Source: Cellulomonas dongxiuzhuiae (GTDB lineage: Bacteria; Actinomycetota; Actinomycetes; Actinomycetales; Cellulomonadaceae). Taken from it: a DNA stretch of 64,000 bases. The stretch's first letter is position 1. Each line of letters opens with the position of its first letter. Of this stretch, positions 31,748 through 42,371 are shown one piece after another. Under the pieces are notes generated by a model. It did not search any database. It was not told the origin of the DNA and saw only the letters and a list, made by a program, of their open reading frames with translations. The translations under genes and the position numbers were made by a program. The stretch is taken from NCBI RefSeq assembly GCF_018623035.1, contig NZ_CP076023.1:3286001-3350000 (forward strand), written 5' to 3'.

Positions 31748-33706
31748 CGCCGGGTCGGCGGGCAGCACCCTCGCGTCGTGGGCGTCCAGATCGGTGCGGG
31801 TCCCCGCGACGTCGACGCTCACCGGGGCGCCGGTGTGGTTCACGACGACGAGGCGGTCGCCGCGCCGCACGGCCTCGACGCCCTCGACGGGGGCGGCGAA
31901 CAACGACGCCACGTCGGCCTCACCCAGCACGCGGTCGACCAGCGCGTCGAGCACGTCGGCCGCCGGCTGCGTCGCGACGTACCAGGCGACGCCGTCACCG
32001 TGCTCGCGCCGCGTCACGGCCGCACCGCCCGCGGCGTACCCGTCGGCGAAGGTCGCGACGACCTCGGCGTCGTCCACGACCAGCACGTCCTGCCACAGGG
32101 ACGCCGCACCCGCGAGCCCACCGGCGAGCCGCAGCGCGGGCCCGGGCGTGCCGCCGGGGCCGGCCGTCGGCGCGAGCTCCTCGACCCGCACGCCGAGCGT
32201 CCCCTGCAGCGGACCGAGGTACCCGCCCAGGTAGACCCGCAGGTCCTCGTCGACCACGGCGGACGCGTACGTGACGACCAGGTGCCCGCCCCCGCGCACG
32301 TACGCGTCCAGCGCCTCGAGGTGCGCGCGCCGCGCGACGTGCAGGACGGGCGCGACGACGAGGTCGTAGCCCACGACGTCGGCACCGGCCGGCACGACGT
32401 CGACCGTGACCCCGCGCCGCAGGAACGGCGCGTACCAGTCGAGGAACCGCTCGACGTACCCGACGCGCGTCGGCACCGCACCCTGCTCGAGCGCCCACCA
32501 CGAGTCCCAGTCCAGGACGACCGCGACGTGCGCCGTCACGCGCGTGCCGACCAGGTCCGCCAGACCGGTCAGCTCCTCCCCGAGGGCGACGACGTCCCGG
32601 AACACCCGGGACTGCGGCCCGGCGTGCGGCACCATCGCCGAGTGGAACCGCTCGGCGCCGGACGCCGACTGCCGCCACTGGAAGTGCAGGACGCCGTCCG
32701 CGCCGCGCGCGACCGCCTGCAGGGACTGCGCCCGGTGCTGGCCGCGGGGACGCGGCGCGTTGCGCGCACGCCAGTTCACGGCGCCGGTCGCCTGCTCCAT
32801 GAGCAGCCACGGCCGACCGCCCCCGAGGCCGCGCACGAGGTCGCGCTGCGCGGCGAGCCGCACGTACGCGGCGGGGTCGACGGGGTCCGGGTACGCGTCG
32901 TCGCTGACGACGTCGACGTACGGCGCCCAGGCCCAGTAGTCGGCCCCCTCGAAGAACCCCATGAAGTTGGTGGTGATCGGCACGTCGGGGCTGTAGCGGC
33001 GGATCACCTCGACCTCCGCCCGGTGCAGCGCGAGCATCGCGTCGGAGCTGAAGCGCCGGAAGTCGAGCACCTGCGTCGGGTTGCGGGTGGCCGGCGCGGC
33101 GGACGGCACGCCGACCTCGTCGAAGGACCCGTACCGCTGGGACCAGAACTCGGTGCCCCACGCACGGTTGAGCTCCTCGACGTCGCCGTAGCGGCGCGCG
33201 AGCCACGTGCGGAAGGCCGCGGCGCTGTGGGCGTCGTACGAGCGCGACACCTGGCAGCCGTACTCGTTGTTGACGTGCCACATCTCCAGGGCCGGGTGGT
33301 CGGCGTACCGCGAGGCGACCTGCTCGACCAGCGCGAGAGCGTGCCGCAGGTAGTCCGGGGACGACGGCGAGTACTGCTGCCGCGACCCGAAGGCCAGGCG
33401 CACGCCGTCCTCGGTGACGGGCAGCGAGTCGGGGTACCGCGCGGCGAACCACGCGGGGGGTGATGCCGTCGCGGTCGCCAGCACCACGCGCACGCCACCG
33501 GCGTGCAGGCGCCCGAGCACGTCGTCCAGCCACGCGAAGTCGTACTCACCGGGACGCGGCTCGAGGCGCGACCAGGAGAACACCCCGACCGTGGCGGTCG
33601 TGACGTGGGCGTCGCGCATGAGGCGCACGTCCTCGTCCCAGACGTCCTGCGACCACTGCTCCGGGTTGTAGTCGGCGCCGTAGCGGATGCGGGCGTCAGC
33701 GGGCAC
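31745..33706 (-). CDS. GH42 beta-galactosidase
   Basis: A 653-residue GH42 enzyme, the normal length (about 650-690). The opening IRYGADYNPEQW is the family signature. The acid/base is Glu148 in WHVNNEYG and the nucleophile Glu304 in LLMEQATGAVNW. The middle part is the trimerisation Rossmann-like domain and the last 60 residues form the small beta domain. No signal peptide, so it acts on imported galacto-oligosaccharides or pectin side-chain fragments; some GH42 enzymes are alpha-L-arabinopyranosidases. The GTG start follows AGGAGG by six bases. The 235-bp gap upstream contains an ATCCG-ACGA-CGGAT hairpin near 33840 but no recognisable operator. Confidence 0.93.
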   Translation of the reverse strand: MPADARIRYGADYNPEQWSQDVWDEDVRLMRDAHVTTATVGVFSWSRLEPRPGEYDFAWLDDVLGRLHAGGVRVVLATATASPPAWFAARYPDSLPVTEDGVRLAFGSRQQYSPSSPDYLRHALALVEQVASRYADHPALEMWHVNNEYGCQVSRSYDAHSAAAFRTWLARRYGDVEELNRAWGTEFWSQRYGSFDEVGVPSAAPATRNPTQVLDFRRFSSDAMLALHRAEVEVIRRYSPDVPITTNFMGFFEGADYWAWAPYVDVVSDDAYPDPVDPAAYVRLAAQRDLVRGLGGGRPWLLMEQATGAVNWRARNAPRPRGQHRAQSLQAVARGADGVLHFQWRQSASGAERFHSAMVPHAGPQSRVFRDVVALGEELTGLADLVGTRVTAHVAVVLDWDSWWALEQGAVPTRVGYVERFLDWYAPFLRRGVTVDVVPAGADVVGYDLVVAPVLHVARRAHLEALDAYVRGGGHLVVTYASAVVDEDLRVYLGGYLGPLQGTLGVRVEELAPTAGPGGTPGPALRLAGGLAGAASLWQDVLVVDDAEVVATFADGYAAGGAAVTRREHGDGVAWYVATQPAADVLDALVDRVLGEADVASLFAAPVEGVEAVRRGDRLVVVNHTGAPVSVDVAGTRTDLDAHDARVLPADPA

Positions 33707-33941
33707 GGGGTCCTCCTGGGGCGCGCGACGTCGCGCGGGCGTGGACGGGCCGCAGCGGCGTCGTCGCCGGCGGCCCGGGGCGCCGCCGGCGGCGTCTCGG
33801 ACGGTTGCCCGTGCACGCTAGCACCGGGACCGACCGCCGAATCCGACGACGGATCGTGGGATCCGACCGCCCTGGTCGTACGTTGGGACCGGCAAGCGGC
33901 GTCGGACCGGCGCCCACGACGAGACGAGACGAGCACCACGC

Positions 33942-34721
33942 ATGAGCAGCGCCCCCGCAGTCCTCGAGGCCACCGACGTCTGGGCCGGGTACGGCGGCCC
34001 GCCCGTGCTGGCGGGCGTCGAGCTCACGCTGCGCCCCGGCGACGCGATCGGCGTGCTCGGCCGCTCGGGCGTGGGCAAGTCGACGCTGGTGGAGATCCTC
34101 GGCGGCGGCATGCGGCCCGCGCAGGGGCACGTGACGCTCGGCGGTGTCCCCGTCGCCAAGACGCCCCGGCGCAAGCGCAAGGACGTCAAGGCCCGCCTGC
34201 GCACCGTGCACCAGAACGGCATCGCGGGCGTCGACATCCAGCGCACCGTCGAGGAGACGATCCTCGACGCGTTCAAGGAGGCCCGCAAGGCCGGTCGGAC
34301 CACGAGCAACGACGTCGAGGCCGCGCTCGCCGTCGTCGGCCTGCCCATCCGGTTCGTCACGCGGCGGGTCGGGACGCTGTCCGGCGGCGAGCGGCAGCGC
34401 ATCGCCATCGCGCGCGCGCTGGCGACCCGCCCGGACCTCCTGCTCCTCGACGAGCCGCTGACGGCCGTCGACCAGTCGATGCGCGAGGAGATCGCCGACG
34501 ACATCCGTGCGCTCGTGCGCACCGACGGCATCGGGCTGCTCGTCGCGTCGCACGACGTGCGTCTGCTGGACCGGCTCACGGACCACGTGCTCGTCCTGGC
34601 GGAGGGGCGCATCGTGGAGTCGGGGCCGCTGCGCGAGGTCCTGCGGGCGCCGCAGCACCCCGACACGCAGGCCCTCGTCGAGGCGCTGCCGGACGTGGTC
34701 GGCGGGCAGCCGCCGCGCTGA
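33942..34721 (+). CDS. solitary ABC transporter ATP-binding protein (OppF/DppF-like)
   Basis: A 259-residue NBD. Walker A is GRSGVGKST (about residues 41-49), the signature is LSGGERQRIAIARAL, Walker B is DLLLLDEPLTAVD and the H-loop is LLVASHDVRLLD. The Q-loop region (RTVHQNGIAGVDIQRTVEE) resembles peptide/nickel importer ATPases, and the EGRIVESGPLREVLRAPQHP tail is of the same class but lacks the extra oligopeptide-binding C-terminal zinc-like domain. All catalytic residues are intact. No permease or binding protein gene is adjacent, so its partner must be elsewhere or it has a different role. It is divergent from the GH42 gene. Confidence 0.87.
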   Translation: MSSAPAVLEATDVWAGYGGPPVLAGVELTLRPGDAIGVLGRSGVGKSTLVEILGGGMRPAQGHVTLGGVPVAKTPRRKRKDVKARLRTVHQNGIAGVDIQRTVEETILDAFKEARKAGRTTSNDVEAALAVVGLPIRFVTRRVGTLSGGERQRIAIARALATRPDLLLLDEPLTAVDQSMREEIADDIRALVRTDGIGLLVASHDVRLLDRLTDHVLVLAEGRIVESGPLREVLRAPQHPDTQALVEALPDVVGGQPPR

Positions 34722-34836
34722 GCCTGCCGGTCGCGGCCCGATCGCCGGTCGAGCGCCGGCGCTCCCCGGGGCGTTGGGAGGGGATCGCCGACCCCCCGGG
34801 GGAGCGTGCGGCCGGCGCTCGTCGCGGGCAGCGGGT

Positions 34837-34865
34837 GGCCGGGCGGCCCCCCGCGCCGCCCGGCC
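34837..34865. terminator. Terminator downstream of the xylanase gene
   Basis: An 11-bp perfect GC stem (34837-34847 with 34855-34865) and 7-base loop lies in the 250-bp gap between the converging orphan ABC gene and the GH10 gene. A smaller palindrome, GAGCGCCGGCGCTC at 34751-34764, sits nearer the ABC stop. Both probably contribute to termination. Confidence 0.6.
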
Positions 34866-34971
34866 CGCCCGGGTCCGAGATCCCGGGCCGCGCCCGACCG
34901 CCGCCGCCCCTGGGGCGACGGCCGGGCGTGTCGTGCGTCGGTCGGGTGTCCGGCCCGCCGACGGTCATGGG

Positions 34972-37758
<2,787 letters not shown>

Positions 37759-37826
37759 TTAGCATCGGCGACGGCCCTCCGACGAGGCCGAACGGCCGGC
37801 GACGCACGAGGAACGGGTGGGCGTCG

Positions 37827-38873
37827 ATGACGAGCAGCGGTCACGGCCCGGCCCGGCGCCCGTCGATCACCGACGTCGCGCGCCGCGCGGGGGTCTCCGT
37901 GGGCACCGTGTCGAACGTGCTCAACCGGCCCGACCAGGTGGCACCTGCCACCCGTGGACGCGTGCTGGCGAGCATCGAGGAGCTCGGGTTCGTCCGCAAC
38001 GCCTCCGCGCGCCAGCTGCGCGTCGGGGCCGCCCAGACCATCGGCGTCATCGTCCTGGACATGGCCAACCCGTTCTTCACCGAGATCGCCCGCGGCATCG
38101 AGGACCGGATCTCTCCCGACCAGTACACGCTCCTGCTGTCGTCGTCCGACGACGACCCCGCGCGCGAGGCCCGCTACCTGCGGCTGCACGAGGAGCACGG
38201 CGTGCACGGCCTCGTCGTCAGCCCTGCCCGCACGTCGCTCGACGCGATCCTCGCGATGCGCGAGCGCGGCGTGCACATCGTCCTGCTCGACGTGCCCCGC
38301 CACCCGGTGCCGATCTCGTGCGTCGGCGTCGACGACGTGCGCGGCGCGCAGCTCGCGGTCGAGCACCTGCTGGCACTGGGCCACCGCCGCCTCGGCTTCG
38401 TCAACGGCCCCGACACGGTCGGCCAGTGCGCCGCACGACGCGAGGGAGCCGTCGCCGCGCTGACCGCCGCCGGTCTCGACCCGCAGGACGCGCTCGTCGA
38501 GGTGACCGTGCCGGCGCTCGACCTCGACGCGGGTGCAGCCGGCATGGCCCGGCTGCTGGCGCTGCCGTCGGCGCGCCGACCGACCGCGACGCTCTGCGCC
38601 AACGACCTGGCGGCCGTGGGCGCCCTGCGCACGCTGCGCCGCGCCGGGGTCGCCGTGCCCGAGGACATGGCGGTCGTCGGCTACGACGACATCCCGGTCG
38701 CGAGCATGCTCGCGGTCCCCCTGACCACGGTGCGCCAGCCCACGCACACCCTCGGCTGGACGGCCGCCGACCTGCTGCTGCGCGAGGCCGCCGGCGGCCC
38801 GGACGCGGCGCCCGAGCGCGTCGTGTTCCAGCCCGAGCTCGTCGTGCGCGAGAGCTCGGGCGCCGCGCGCTGA
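37827..38873 (+). CDS. LacI-family transcriptional regulator near xylanase and GH3 genes
   Basis: A 348-residue regulator. The helix-turn-helix is ITDVARRAGVSVGTVSNVLN at about residues 13-32, followed by LGFVRNASARQLR. The effector domain shows VLDMANPFFTEIARGIE and MAVVGYDDIPVASML. The ATG at 37827 is chosen because the domain begins soon after it; the frame is open 100 bp further. It is divergent from the GH10-CBM2-GH62 gene and convergent with the GH3 gene. It is the prime candidate to bind the palindromes at 37636 and 37691 and respond to a xylo-oligosaccharide; this is inferred. Confidence 0.92.
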   Translation: MTSSGHGPARRPSITDVARRAGVSVGTVSNVLNRPDQVAPATRGRVLASIEELGFVRNASARQLRVGAAQTIGVIVLDMANPFFTEIARGIEDRISPDQYTLLLSSSDDDPAREARYLRLHEEHGVHGLVVSPARTSLDAILAMRERGVHIVLLDVPRHPVPISCVGVDDVRGAQLAVEHLLALGHRRLGFVNGPDTVGQCAARREGAVAALTAAGLDPQDALVEVTVPALDLDAGAAGMARLLALPSARRPTATLCANDLAAVGALRTLRRAGVAVPEDMAVVGYDDIPVASMLAVPLTTVRQPTHTLGWTAADLLLREAAGGPDAAPERVVFQPELVVRESSGAAR

Positions 38874-38883
38874 CGCGCGGGCC

Positions 38884-41184
38884 TCAGCCCGTGACCGTGA
38901 ACCCCGCGCGCAGCAGGTCGCGGTCGCGCGACGAGCGGCCGACGAGCAGCTCGAACTCACCGGGCTCGACGATGCGCCGACCCTCGGCGTCGACGATCGT
39001 GCAGTCGGCGACGGGCAGCTCGACGTCGACGACGACGGACTCCCCCGGTGCGACGTCGACGTGGCGGTACGCCTTGAGCTCCTTGTCCGCCCACGTCAGC
39101 GACGTGACGAGGTCGCTGACGTAGACCTGGACGACCTCGTGGGACGGCCGCGTGCCCGTGTTGGTGACCGTGACCTGCGCCCGCACGACGTCGTCGCGGC
39201 CCAGGACGGGCGTCGCCACGGTGAGGTCCGTGTACTCGACGGTCGAGTACGACAGCCCCTCGCCGAACGCGAACGCCGGGTCCTGCGTGAGGTCCGCGTA
39301 GCGGGTGCCGTGCTGACCGCGCAGACCGTTGTAGTAGACGGGCTGCTGCCCCACGTGCCGCGCGAACGTCAGCGGCAGGCGCCCGGCGGGGTCGATCGTG
39401 CCGAGCAGCAGCTCGGCGATCGCGCGGCCACCACGCATGCCCGGGTTCGCGGCCCACACGATCGCGTCGGCGCCCAGTGCCGAGTCGGGCAGGACCAGCG
39501 GCTTCGACGCGACGAGGACGACGGTCATGGGCGTGCCGGTCGCGGCGAGCGCGTCGAGCAGGGCGACCTGCCCGCCGACGAGCTCGAGCGTGGCGGTCGA
39601 GCGCGTCTCGCCCATGAGCCCGATGGTGTCGCCGACGACCGCGACGACGTGGTCGGCCGCCTGCGCCGCGGCCACGGCCTCGGCGATCAACGCGGCGTCC
39701 GGCTCGGCCGCGTGCAGGATCGGCATGCGCGGCTGGCCGTCCGGGTAGAGCTCGCCCTCGGGGTCGGGCCCGAGCGTGCCGATCTCGGCTCCCTGCGCGT
39801 AGGTGAGCTCCCAGCTCTCGGGCAGCAGACCGGTCAGCCCGTCGAGGACCGTCTCGGTCATGTCGCGCGGGTGCCCCTCCTCGCGCATCCAGTCGACCTG
39901 CCCCGAGCGGCCGGCCCAGTCGCCGAGCTGGGCGTCGACGTCGTCGGCGTTGGGGCCGACGAGCGCGATGCGCAGCGGCGGCGGCACCGAGCCGTCGGGC
40001 GCGGTCGCGCGCCCGTCGAGCCCGGACTCCAGCCCTCCGCCCAGCGGCAGGACGCCCGAGTTGCGCAGCAGCACGAGCGAGCGCCGCGTGACGTGCAGGT
40101 TGATGTCCTGGTGGTCGTCGGAGCCGATGACCTCGGCCTGCCGGACCGGGTCGGGGCGACGCGGGTTCTCGAAGAGACCGAGCTCGAACTTGATCGTGAG
40201 GATGCGCGCGACGGCCGCGTCGAGCTGCGCCTCGTCGACCAGGCCGTTGGCGACGGCCTTCTGCGCACCGTCGAAGAAGCCGGGCGTCGTCATCACCATG
40301 TCGTTGCCCGCGTTCACCGCGTTCGCCGCCGCGTGCTCGTGGTCGGGGGCGATCTTCTGCTCCCAGACCATGCGACCGACGTTGTCCCAGTCGGTGATGA
40401 GCGTGCCGGTCCAGCCCCACTCGCCGCGCAGCACGTCCTGCAGGAGCCACTTGTTGACGACGATCGGCACGCCGTCGGTCGACTGGTACCCGATCATGAA
40501 CGTCCGCGCGCCCTCGCGCGCCACGCGCTCGAACGGCGGCAGGAACCACGAGCGCAGCTTGCGCCGCGACAGGTCCGCCTCCGAGGCGTCACGCCCACCC
40601 TGGGTCTCGGAGTACCCGGCGAAGTGCTTCGCGCACGCGAGGATCGCCGTCGGGTCGTCCAGGCCGTCGCCCTGGTAGCCGCGGACCATCGCGGCGGCGA
40701 GCTCGCCGATGAGGAACGGGTCCTCGCCGAAGGTCTCGGTCACGCGCCCCCAGCGCAGGTCGCGCGTGATGCAGACCACGGGCGAGAACGTCCAGTGCAG
40801 GCCGGTGGCGGACACCTCGACGGCCGTCACGCGCGCCATGGCCTCGGCCGCGGCGGGGTCCCACGACGCGGCGACGCCGAGCTGCGTGGGGAAGATCGTC
40901 GCGCCGCGCCAGAACGAGTAGCCGTGGATCGCGTCGTCCGCGACGAGCAGCGGGATGCGCAGCCGGGAGCGCTCGACGGCGTCGAGCGCCTCGAGCACGC
41001 GCTGCGGCGAGGCGTGCAGGATCGAGCCCACGTGCTGCTCGAGGACGAGGTCCTCGACCCCCGGCTGGGCGTCGAGCTGCAGCATCTGGCCCACCTTCTC
41101 GGGCAGCGTCATGCGGCTCAGCAGGTCCGCCACGCGCTCCGGGATGGGGAGCGACGGGTCCTGGTACGGGGGGGTGTCCACCAC
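38884..41184 (-). CDS. GH3 beta-glucosidase/xylosidase-type enzyme
   Basis: A 766-residue GH3 enzyme with the usual three parts. The N-terminal barrel (to about 350) carries KHFAGYSETQGGRDASEADL, and the nucleophile Asp265 lies in LITDWDN. The alpha/beta sandwich (about 385-600) contains the acid/base region. A C-terminal fibronectin-III-like domain (about 655-766) contains RPSHEVVQVYVSD. There is no signal peptide, so it is probably cytoplasmic and acts on imported oligosaccharides. Gluco- versus xylosidase activity cannot be told from sequence. The GTG at 41184 (next residues VDTPPYQDP) follows AGAGGACCCC and is preferred over a longer open frame. A perfect GCAAGCGCTTGC palindrome lies 178 bp upstream. 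Confidence 0.92.
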   Translation of the reverse strand: MVDTPPYQDPSLPIPERVADLLSRMTLPEKVGQMLQLDAQPGVEDLVLEQHVGSILHASPQRVLEALDAVERSRLRIPLLVADDAIHGYSFWRGATIFPTQLGVAASWDPAAAEAMARVTAVEVSATGLHWTFSPVVCITRDLRWGRVTETFGEDPFLIGELAAAMVRGYQGDGLDDPTAILACAKHFAGYSETQGGRDASEADLSRRKLRSWFLPPFERVAREGARTFMIGYQSTDGVPIVVNKWLLQDVLRGEWGWTGTLITDWDNVGRMVWEQKIAPDHEHAAANAVNAGNDMVMTTPGFFDGAQKAVANGLVDEAQLDAAVARILTIKFELGLFENPRRPDPVRQAEVIGSDDHQDINLHVTRRSLVLLRNSGVLPLGGGLESGLDGRATAPDGSVPPPLRIALVGPNADDVDAQLGDWAGRSGQVDWMREEGHPRDMTETVLDGLTGLLPESWELTYAQGAEIGTLGPDPEGELYPDGQPRMPILHAAEPDAALIAEAVAAAQAADHVVAVVGDTIGLMGETRSTATLELVGGQVALLDALAATGTPMTVVLVASKPLVLPDSALGADAIVWAANPGMRGGRAIAELLLGTIDPAGRLPLTFARHVGQQPVYYNGLRGQHGTRYADLTQDPAFAFGEGLSYSTVEYTDLTVATPVLGRDDVVRAQVTVTNTGTRPSHEVVQVYVSDLVTSLTWADKELKAYRHVDVAPGESVVVDVELPVADCTIVDAEGRRIVEPGEFELLVGRSSRDRDLLRAGFTVTG

Positions 41185-41556
41185 GGGGTCCTCTACGACG
41201 TTCGGATCGTGCGACCGGCCGCACGACGCTAACGCAGGAGACGCGGCGCGCGGTAACCGTTCGACGATAGCCACCGGGGGGCGTCCCGGGCGGGCGGGTG
41301 GTGCGGGGCGGCACCGGAGCGGTGGGCCTCCCACGGCCGGCAGCGCGCCGCCGACGACGCGGCAAGCGCTTGCTTCCACGCCGGCCGGGCCTCCCCCGGG
41401 ACGCGTCGTCGCACGTCACCCGATCGCACCGGTATCTCACCCCGCCCAGCACCCCCCTGTGTCAGCAGGCGCCGATAGCGTCCGGACCGACCCGGCCGGC
41501 CCGCGGTCGCCGGGCGCTGGACCCGGGCGTCGGGGGCGCGAGCAGCGGAGGACCAC
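41185..41556. promoter_or_regulatory. Control region upstream of GH3 gene
   Basis: This 372-bp gap separates the divergent GH3 and small hypothetical genes. It contains the palindrome at 41362-41373. I see no credible gene in it; the reading frames crossing it are low-complexity Arg/Pro/Gly translations. Confidence 0.5.
41362..41373. promoter_or_regulatory. Operator-like palindrome GCAAGCGCTTGC
   Basis: A perfect 12-bp palindrome centred on CG. It has the same outer bases as GCAAACGTTTGC at 5872 but an AGCGCT core, closer to the GAGCGCTC core of CelR-type cellulase operators in actinobacteria. Probably a LacI-family site controlling the GH3 gene. Confidence 0.6.
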
Positions 41557-41883
41557 ATGGGTGAGACGGGTGCCACACCGGTGCTGACGTCGGCGGACTG
41601 CGTGCTCGTGCGCACGTCGGCGACGGTCGCGAGCACGGTGCACCGTGAGGGCGCGCACCTCGTCGTGCACTTCCTGCAGCGGACCGGCGTGACCCGGTGG
41701 ATGTGGCCGTGCGAGATCCTCGACGACGCCCTGCGCACGCCGGGCGTCGTCCACGGCGACGACGCGGTCGAGGTCGTCGTCGACCCCGAGACCGCGGACC
41801 TCGTCGTGACGCTGGACGGCGAGGACGGCAGCGCGCTGCTCGCCGTGCCGGGCGACGCCGTGCGGACGGCCCTCGCGCGCTGA
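41557..41883 (+). CDS. hypothetical protein, 108 aa
   Basis: A small soluble protein with no signal peptide or membrane segment. After VLTSADCVLVRTSAT it has alternating hydrophobic and acidic segments (HLVVHFLQRTGVTRWMWP, VEVVVDPETADLVVTLDG), suggesting a compact beta-rich fold. I do not recognise the family. The codon use is normal for the window, supporting real coding. It starts with ATG after GGAGGACCAC and is followed 57 bp later by the VOC gene on the same strand, so they may be co-transcribed. Confidence 0.7.
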   Translation: MGETGATPVLTSADCVLVRTSATVASTVHREGAHLVVHFLQRTGVTRWMWPCEILDDALRTPGVVHGDDAVEVVVDPETADLVVTLDGEDGSALLAVPGDAVRTALAR

Positions 41884-41939
41884 CGCGCGGGTGTCGGTGG
41901 CGGGTCGTAGCGTGACCGGCACCCGACCGAGGAGTCACG

Positions 41940-42338
41940 ATGCCGCTGCGCTGGTACACCACCGTCGTCGAGTCCCGCGACCCCCACGCGCTCGCGCGCT
42001 GGTGGGCGGCCGCGCTCGGCTGGGACTACGTGCCGTTCGCCGAGGACGAGGCCGGCGTCCTGCCGCCGTGGGGTCGCGAGGCCGCAGCCTCGACGCCGTT
42101 CCACCGGATGCCGCCCGGGCTCTGCTTCGTCCAGGTCGACCACGACAAGACCGTGAAGAACCGGCTGCACCTGGACCTGGCACCGCACACCTCGGACGAC
42201 CGGGACGCCGAGATCGCCCGGCTCCTGGACCTGGGGGCCACGCGCGTCGACGTCGGGCAGGGTCCCGACGTCTCGTGGGACGTCCTGGCCGACCCCGACG
42301 GGAACGAGTTCTGCGTGCTGTCCAGCCGCGACGGGTGA
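41940..42338 (+). CDS. VOC-superfamily (glyoxalase-like) protein
   Basis: A 132-residue protein of the vicinal-oxygen-chelate fold. RWYTTVVESRDPHALARWWA is the first beta-alpha unit and RLHLDLAPHTSDDRDAEIARL with the C-terminal DVLADPDGNEFCVL the second; His in RLHLDL and Glu in GNEFCVL are the usual metal positions. The glyoxalase-like domain family to which it belongs is mostly uncharacterised. ATG preceded by GAGGAGTC. Possibly in the same transcript as the flanking genes. Confidence 0.86.
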   Translation: MPLRWYTTVVESRDPHALARWWAAALGWDYVPFAEDEAGVLPPWGREAAASTPFHRMPPGLCFVQVDHDKTVKNRLHLDLAPHTSDDRDAEIARLLDLGATRVDVGQGPDVSWDVLADPDGNEFCVLSSRDG

Positions 42339-42371
42339 CGCCGATGTCAGCGGGCCGCGCGAGGATGAACC

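Noticed and set aside
34751-34764. Palindrome GAGCGCCGGCGCTC considered as a CelR-like operator
   Set aside because: It lies between the 3' ends of two converging genes, where no promoter is needed. A terminator role is simpler.
41185-41556. Small open frames in the gap upstream of the GH3 gene
   Set aside because: Their translations are low-complexity Arg/Pro/Gly, and no ribosome site or family resemblance supports them.
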